This document shows positions 17,067 to 19,840 of a stretch of 19,840 nt of DNA, piece after piece (within the stretch, counting starts at the first letter, position 1; each line of letters begins with the position of its first letter). The position numbers and the translations under genes were made by a program. The notes under the pieces were generated by a model. The model was not told the origin of the DNA and did no database searches. It worked only from the letters and a program-made list of their open reading frames with translations. The stretch comes from UBA4416 sp046345275 (GTDB lineage: Bacteria > Bacteroidota > Bacteroidia > B-17B0 > Aurantibacillaceae): contig JBKDJY010000060.1 in assembly GCA_046345275.1 (NCBI GenBank), forward strand, positions 1 to 19,840. The letters are read 5' to 3'.

Positions 17067-17101
17067 AAAAGCCTGTTTACGAAAGTAGACAGGCTTTTTT
17101 T
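17067..17101 (+). terminator. Strong intrinsic terminator
   Basis: AAAAGCCTGTTTAC (17067-17080) pairs with GTAGACAGGCTTTT (17085-17098) over a GAAA tetraloop with one G·T wobble, followed by a T run to 17101. An A-rich run (17061-17070) precedes the stem, so it could also work leftward. It serves the small ORF that ends at 17048 and insulates the recombinase gene. Confidence 0.9.
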
Positions 17102-17152
17102 GTGATTCTCGTTTTGCTACAATATATAGCAATCAAACGCTACATTTTAATT

Positions 17153-17160
17153 TAATTTTG
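17153..17160 (+). promoter_or_regulatory. -7-like element at the recombinase start
   Basis: TAATTTTG is a perfect TAnnTTTG match ending 4 bp before the recombinase ATG (17165), which would give a leaderless transcript. TTGCTA (17114-17119) and TAGCAA (17127-17132) form an inverted repeat just upstream, a possible operator. No TTG at -33 is visible, so confidence is modest. Confidence 0.4.
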
Positions 17161-17164
17161 GTAT

Positions 17165-18313
17165 ATGAATAATTTGCCAATAGTTAAACTAAAATCAGCT
17201 TTTCATAAAGATAAAGAAGTAGTTCAGCTTGTTTTTAACAAACGCGATGACTTAAATAACTTGCTAAGAGCCAATACAGCTATGCGTTGGAGTAAAACGA
17301 TGAATTGTTGGTATTTACCATTTTATAAAAGCATTATACAGGATTTGTTTATGCTACTAAAACCAAATTTTTATTTGGATTATACTGATTTGAAAGTTTG
17401 TGAAGAGCCGTTGGTTAAGAAAATGGAAGTTGAAATGATTGTAAAACCAGCTGGTGAATTATCTGAGTTGCCATTAGAAGTATTACAAAAAATGGAAAGA
17501 TTTAAGTTTTGGTTACAATCTAAGCGATACAGTGAAAACACCATTGGAACTTATATAGATGCTTTAAAAACATTTTTACGTTATTATGCAGATAAACCAA
17601 TAACAGAAATAACGAATGATGACTTGATTAATTTTAATAATCACTACATTTTGGCAAAACATTTTTCAGCATCGTATCAAAATCAAGTGGTAAATGCTGT
17701 GAAATTGTTTTTTAGTAAGGTTGAAAACAAAAAAATAAATCCAGAATTAATACACCGTCCTAAACGCCCTAAATTATTACCAAATGTATTGAGCAAAGAG
17801 GAAGTAAAGTTGATTTTAAATGCCCATAGTAATATAAAGCATAAAACAATGTTATCATTAATGTATAGTTGTGGGTTAAGATGCGGCGAACTACTTAGGT
17901 TAAAGCCAACAGATATTGATTCGAAACGAAATGTTGTATTTATAAGGCAATCAAAAGGACGTAAAGATAGAATAGCTCCATTAAGCGAAAAAATAATAAA
18001 AATACTCAGGGAGTATTACGAATTATATAAGCCAGTTAATTATTTATTTGAAGGGCAGATTAAAGGCGCACCTTATGACGAAAGAAGTTTACAATTGGTA
18101 TTAAAACAAGGCGTAGAGAAGGTGAAAATAAATAAACCGATAACATTACATTGGCTAAGACACAGCTATGCAACTCATTTATTAGAAAATGGGACAGATT
18201 TAAGGTATATACAGGAAATATTAGGGCATAGTAGTAGTAAAACTACTGAAATATATACCCATGTAAGTACCAAAAACATACAAAAAATTATTTCTCCGTT
18301 TGATTATTTATGA
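17165..18313 (+). CDS. Tyrosine recombinase with extra N-terminal domain
   Basis: The C-terminal catalytic domain (about 207-375) has the full set of tyrosine-recombinase residues: R239 (GLRCGE), K264 (SKGRKDR), H329 and R332 (HWLRHS), H355 (LGHS) and nucleophile Y364 (IYTH). A SAM-like core-binding domain spans about 105-195. The first about 100 residues are extra compared with XerC/XerD and contain R-W-S-x-T-x-x-C-W-Y-x-P (41-52). The C-terminus ISPFDYL recalls the SPLD ending of integron integrases, but the roughly 20-residue insert that marks canonical IntI between the KDR strand and the HxxR helix is missing. Just downstream lie a foldable site and a cassette-like unit in the same orientation, which suggests it acts on those sites. 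No Shine-Dalgarno is seen. A plain chromosomal Xer-like or phage integrase remains possible. Confidence 0.9.
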   Translation: MNNLPIVKLKSAFHKDKEVVQLVFNKRDDLNNLLRANTAMRWSKTMNCWYLPFYKSIIQDLFMLLKPNFYLDYTDLKVCEEPLVKKMEVEMIVKPAGELSELPLEVLQKMERFKFWLQSKRYSENTIGTYIDALKTFLRYYADKPITEITNDDLINFNNHYILAKHFSASYQNQVVNAVKLFFSKVENKKINPELIHRPKRPKLLPNVLSKEEVKLILNAHSNIKHKTMLSLMYSCGLRCGELLRLKPTDIDSKRNVVFIRQSKGRKDRIAPLSEKIIKILREYYELYKPVNYLFEGQIKGAPYDERSLQLVLKQGVEKVKINKPITLHWLRHSYATHLLENGTDLRYIQEILGHSSSKTTEIYTHVSTKNIQKIISPFDYL

Positions 18314-18322
18314 ATAAATTTG

Positions 18323-18418
18323 AATATTGCTTTCCGATAGTCAGTTTCGGTTATCTACCAAATTATAGCGAGATAACCGAAGTCTTGTATCGGGTATAAG
18401 CTAGTTATGGGCAATATT
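18323..18418. repeat. 96-bp foldable recombinase-proximal site (attI-like candidate)
   Basis: Three nested perfect inverted repeats occupy the gap after the recombinase: AATATTGC (18323-18330) / GCAATATT (18411-18418), CCGATA (18334-18339) / TATCGG (18388-18393), and TTCGGTTATCT (18346-18356) / AGATAACCGAA (18371-18381). The right side contains GTTATGGGC (18404-18412), the left boundary of the cassette, preceded by ATAA-GCTAG-TTAT, which resembles a core crossover site. It may be an attachment site for the adjacent recombinase. The outermost pair spans the putative crossover point, so part of it could be coincidental or belong to an unrelated hairpin. Confidence 0.5.
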
Positions 18419-18435
18419 AACGAACAACATTAAAC

Positions 18436-18441
18436 AAGGAG
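18436..18441 (+). promoter_or_regulatory. Strong Shine-Dalgarno before the methyltransferase
   Basis: AAGGAG lies 10 nt before the ATG at 18452. None of the other gene starts I inspected in this window has such a sequence, so it fixes the start here and hints that the gene came from a host that uses Shine-Dalgarno initiation. Confidence 0.75.
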
Positions 18442-18451
18442 ACAGAAAAAG

Positions 18452-19363
18452 ATGAGCAATCAGAAACGATATTACTTTTATCACATAGACAACTGTAATA
18501 TGTGTGGTTCAAAATCAGGCACACATAAAATTCTTGGCAAGCGACTAAATGGTTCACAAGGGAAAAATCCGAAGAAAAAAATCGGCATAACGACAACGAT
18601 TGTAAAATGTACAGGTTGCGGTCTTATTTATTCAAACCCGCAACCTGTACCGTTTGATATACAAGACCACTATGGAGTTCCACCTGAAAACTATTGGAAA
18701 GAAAATTATTTTACAATTACTGACAACTATTTTCAGGGCGAAATTGAAAGACTAAAAAAAATACTTGACTTTAAAGACGGAATGAAATCGTTAGACATTG
18801 GTGCAGGTTTGGGAAAACAAATGATTGCTTTGTCTAAATCGGGATTTGAAACGTATGGTTTTGAACCTTCAAAACAGTTTTATGAAAGAGCCATTTCAAA
18901 AATGGGCATCAATCCTGAAAGATTGAAATTGGGAATGATTGAAGAAGTTGAATATCCTGAAAATCATTTTGACTTTATTTCGTTCGGTGCAGTTTTGGAA
19001 CATTTGTATGACCCTTCTGACTCAATTCTGAAAGCTCTGAAATGGCTAAAACCGAATGGAATAATCCACATTGAAGTTCCTTCATCTGATTGGTTAATTG
19101 GAAAAATAATCAACTTGTTTTACAAACTTAAAGGGACTGACTATGTTGGTAATTTAAGTCCAATGCATGAGCCGTTTCACTTACACGAATTTGGACTTAA
19201 ATCATTTGAAGAGCACGCAAGGCAGCACAGCTATGAATTGGCTTTTCACGAATATTATGTTTGCCAAACTTTTATGCCGAAAATAGCTGACTACATTCTG
19301 AAACCATATATGCGTTGGACAAACACGGGTATGCAACTATGTGTATGGTTGAGAAAGAAGTAA
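18452..19363 (+). CDS. Class I SAM-dependent methyltransferase with N-terminal CxxC pairs
   Basis: The 303-residue protein begins with a probable zinc-binding segment, C15-x-x-C18 and C53-x-x-C56 (CNMC, CTGC). A Rossmann-type methyltransferase domain follows: motif I LDIGAGLGKQ (114-123), the acidic end of strand 2 in YGFEPS (E138), and FDFISFGAVLEHLYDP (173-188), typical of Methyltransf_11/23 enzymes. The C-terminal part (about 215-300) contains 'HEPFHLHEFG'. Relatives with this layout often modify sugars or small molecules in surface-polysaccharide or secondary-metabolite clusters, but the substrate cannot be inferred here. It is the only gene in the putative cassette. The stop lies 4 bp before the attC-like site, typical cassette packing. 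Its strong Shine-Dalgarno suggests transfer. Confidence 0.85.
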   Translation: MSNQKRYYFYHIDNCNMCGSKSGTHKILGKRLNGSQGKNPKKKIGITTTIVKCTGCGLIYSNPQPVPFDIQDHYGVPPENYWKENYFTITDNYFQGEIERLKKILDFKDGMKSLDIGAGLGKQMIALSKSGFETYGFEPSKQFYERAISKMGINPERLKLGMIEEVEYPENHFDFISFGAVLEHLYDPSDSILKALKWLKPNGIIHIEVPSSDWLIGKIINLFYKLKGTDYVGNLSPMHEPFHLHEFGLKSFEEHARQHSYELAFHEYYVCQTFMPKIADYILKPYMRWTNTGMQLCVWLRKK

Positions 19364-19367
19364 ATAC

Positions 19368-19504
19368 TGCCCATAACACGGGTTTGGCAAAAGTGGCGGT
19401 TCAGTGCTCCGCAGACACATTTGTGGTTAATCAAACATTGGTTCTCCGCATCAACATTTGTGGTGAAAATCGCCACCTTCGCCAAGCCCGAAACCGTTAT
19501 AGCC
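19368..19504. repeat. attC-like recombination hairpin
   Basis: The arms pair as ATAAC (19373-19377) with GTTAT (19496-19500), then CGGGTTTGGCAAAAGTGGCG (19379-19398) with CGCCACCTTCGCCAAGCCCG (19471-19490), 17 of 20 Watson-Crick with the other three as mismatches or wobbles. Spacers are unequal (1 nt left, 5 nt right), and a terminal loop of about 72 nt lies between. AAC and GTT at the ends, imperfect arms, unequal unpaired bases and a variable central part are all features of integron attC sites. The length (about 137 bp) is at the long end for that family. Confidence 0.65.
19407..19464 (+). repeat. Two 21-nt direct repeats in the attC-like loop
   Basis: CTCCGCA-N3-ACATTTGTGGT occurs at 19407-19427 and again at 19444-19464, a 37-nt period, differing only in the three central bases. 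The repeats fill most of the loop between the two long arms. Confidence 0.8.
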
Positions 19505-19532
19505 AATGGTAGGACGACCTTTCACAAGCAGA

Positions 19533-19574
19533 ATGAATCTTTTTGACATTTTCAGCCACGATAAACCGACATAA
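19533..19574 (+). pseudogene. 13-codon ORF stub after the cassette boundary
   Basis: MNLFDIFSHDKPT followed by TAA begins 37 nt after the second crossover-like site. The opening resembles the start of many small soluble proteins (M-x-L-F-D-x-F), and the position is where the next cassette ORF would start. No second attC-like hairpin follows, so it may be the surviving 5' end of an eroded cassette. It is equally possible that it is a chance frame. Confidence 0.25.
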
Positions 19575-19610
19575 AAAACAGGAATGCAAGAAAGTCAACT
19601 CATCATCTAA

Positions 19611-19618
19611 TAATTTTG
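19611..19618 (+). promoter_or_regulatory. -7 promoter element for the terminal gene
   Basis: TAATTTTG matches TAnnTTTG perfectly and lies 63 nt upstream of the ATG at 19682, a leader length like that inferred for trhO. The rest of 19505-19681 holds only the 13-codon stub and a small imperfect hairpin near 19634-19655. Confidence 0.45.
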
Positions 19619-19681
19619 CACGCTGATTAAACCTTGACGAATTTTGATCGTCCAATGAATAAATTTAAACATCGAGTTCAC

Positions 19682-19840
19682 ATGAAAAATTTATATTTAA
19701 TTCTGCTATTGACATTGAATGTAAGTCAAACATTCAGTCAGACTATACCCTTTAATTCAGCCATTCCTTCATCAGGGTTTTACTATCAATTAGTTGATAC
19801 CATTGTTAGACAAGGTTTGAGAAATGCTGGCTCACCTGCT
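19682..19840 (+). CDS. Exported protein, 5' end only
   Basis: The first 53 codons run off the window. MKNLYLILLLTLNVSQTFSQ is a clear Sec signal peptide with probable cleavage after SQ, a common pattern in Bacteroidota. The visible mature part (TIPFNSAIPSSGFYYQLVDT and on to GLRNAGSPA) shows no domain I recognise. It may be a large surface or secreted protein, but that cannot be judged from this fragment. It has its own promoter-like element and is probably not part of the cassette unit. Confidence 0.75.
   Translation, partial: MKNLYLILLLTLNVSQTFSQTIPFNSAIPSSGFYYQLVDTIVRQGLRNAGSPA

Larger units (their letters stand above)
18405..19496 (+). mobile_element. Putative integron-like gene cassette with methyltransferase
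   Basis: The unit runs from the G^TT point in GTTATGGGC (18404-18412) to the equivalent point in GTTATAGCC (19496-19504), two boundaries identical at 7 of 9 positions. It contains one ORF and ends in a long attC-like hairpin. The first bases of the unit (TTATGGGCA, 18405-18413) are the exact reverse complement of the left end of that hairpin (TGCCCATAA, 19368-19376). This is what an integron cassette requires, because the two pair when the cassette is circular. A one-gene, one-site unit next to a tyrosine recombinase fits the integron model. Core sequences depart from the canonical RYYYAAC/GTTRRRY. Confidence 0.6.

Noticed and set aside
18323..18418. Classical MITE or insertion-sequence end
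   Set aside because: There is no visible target duplication or transposase, and the neighbouring gene is a tyrosine recombinase, so an attachment site is a simpler reading.
19291..19512. Overlapping 65- and 71-residue ORFs on both strands across the attC-like site
   Set aside because: They arise from the GC-richer inverted repeat and the 3' end of the methyltransferase gene, and have no independent coding signs.
1..19840. tRNA, rRNA or CRISPR loci
   Set aside because: I saw no cloverleaf-like GC-rich blocks, rRNA sequence, or regularly spaced repeats. The only short direct repeats are the two in the attC-like loop and the pair flanking the 39-bp insert.

Overview
This is an AT-rich window whose genes point to a member of the Bacteroidota. 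Evidence for that is the near absence of Shine-Dalgarno sequences, several TAnnTTTG-type -7 promoter elements, an SDR-type threonine dehydrogenase, a Bacteroidota-style second dihydroorotase without metal ligands, and a homogentisate dioxygenase of about 385 residues. I cannot place it below phylum level from sequence reading alone. I found no rRNA, tRNA or CRISPR array.

Positions 1-16628 are mostly ordinary chromosome. A membrane fatty acid desaturase (+) converges on a tight leftward operon that reads cysS, a glutaminyl-peptide cyclotransferase-like lipoprotein, a small exported protein, then polA. The stop of the third gene directly abuts the polA start. Upstream of cysS, and separated by a clear terminator, is an exported MORN/YwqK-like repeat protein. 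An SDR-type L-threonine 3-dehydrogenase (-) is divergent from a rightward pair, trhO (tRNA U34 hydroxylase) and hmgA (homogentisate 1,2-dioxygenase). These converge on alaS (-), which is preceded by an SRPBCC-domain protein. A dihydroorotase homologue (+), probably catalytically dead as a dihydroorotase, closes this part.

Positions 16629-19681 look like an accessory, recombination-active region. It holds foldable intergenic repeats, a small ORF interrupted by a GC-rich 39-bp palindromic insertion with two in-frame stops, and a strong terminator. A 382-residue tyrosine recombinase with an unusual N-terminal domain follows. Just downstream lies a structure resembling a single integron gene cassette (18405-19496). 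It contains a class I methyltransferase gene with a strong Shine-Dalgarno sequence. It is bounded on both sides by GTTATrGsC and ends in a roughly 137-bp attC-like hairpin whose left end is the exact complement of the cassette's own 5' end. A 96-bp foldable sequence sits between recombinase and cassette. The recombinase lacks the insert typical of canonical integron integrases, so this may be a non-canonical, Bacteroidota-type integron-like system; this is the most interesting signal in the window. After the second boundary there is a 13-codon ORF that may be the stub of a further, eroded cassette. A promoter and the first 53 codons of an exported protein then run off the window end.
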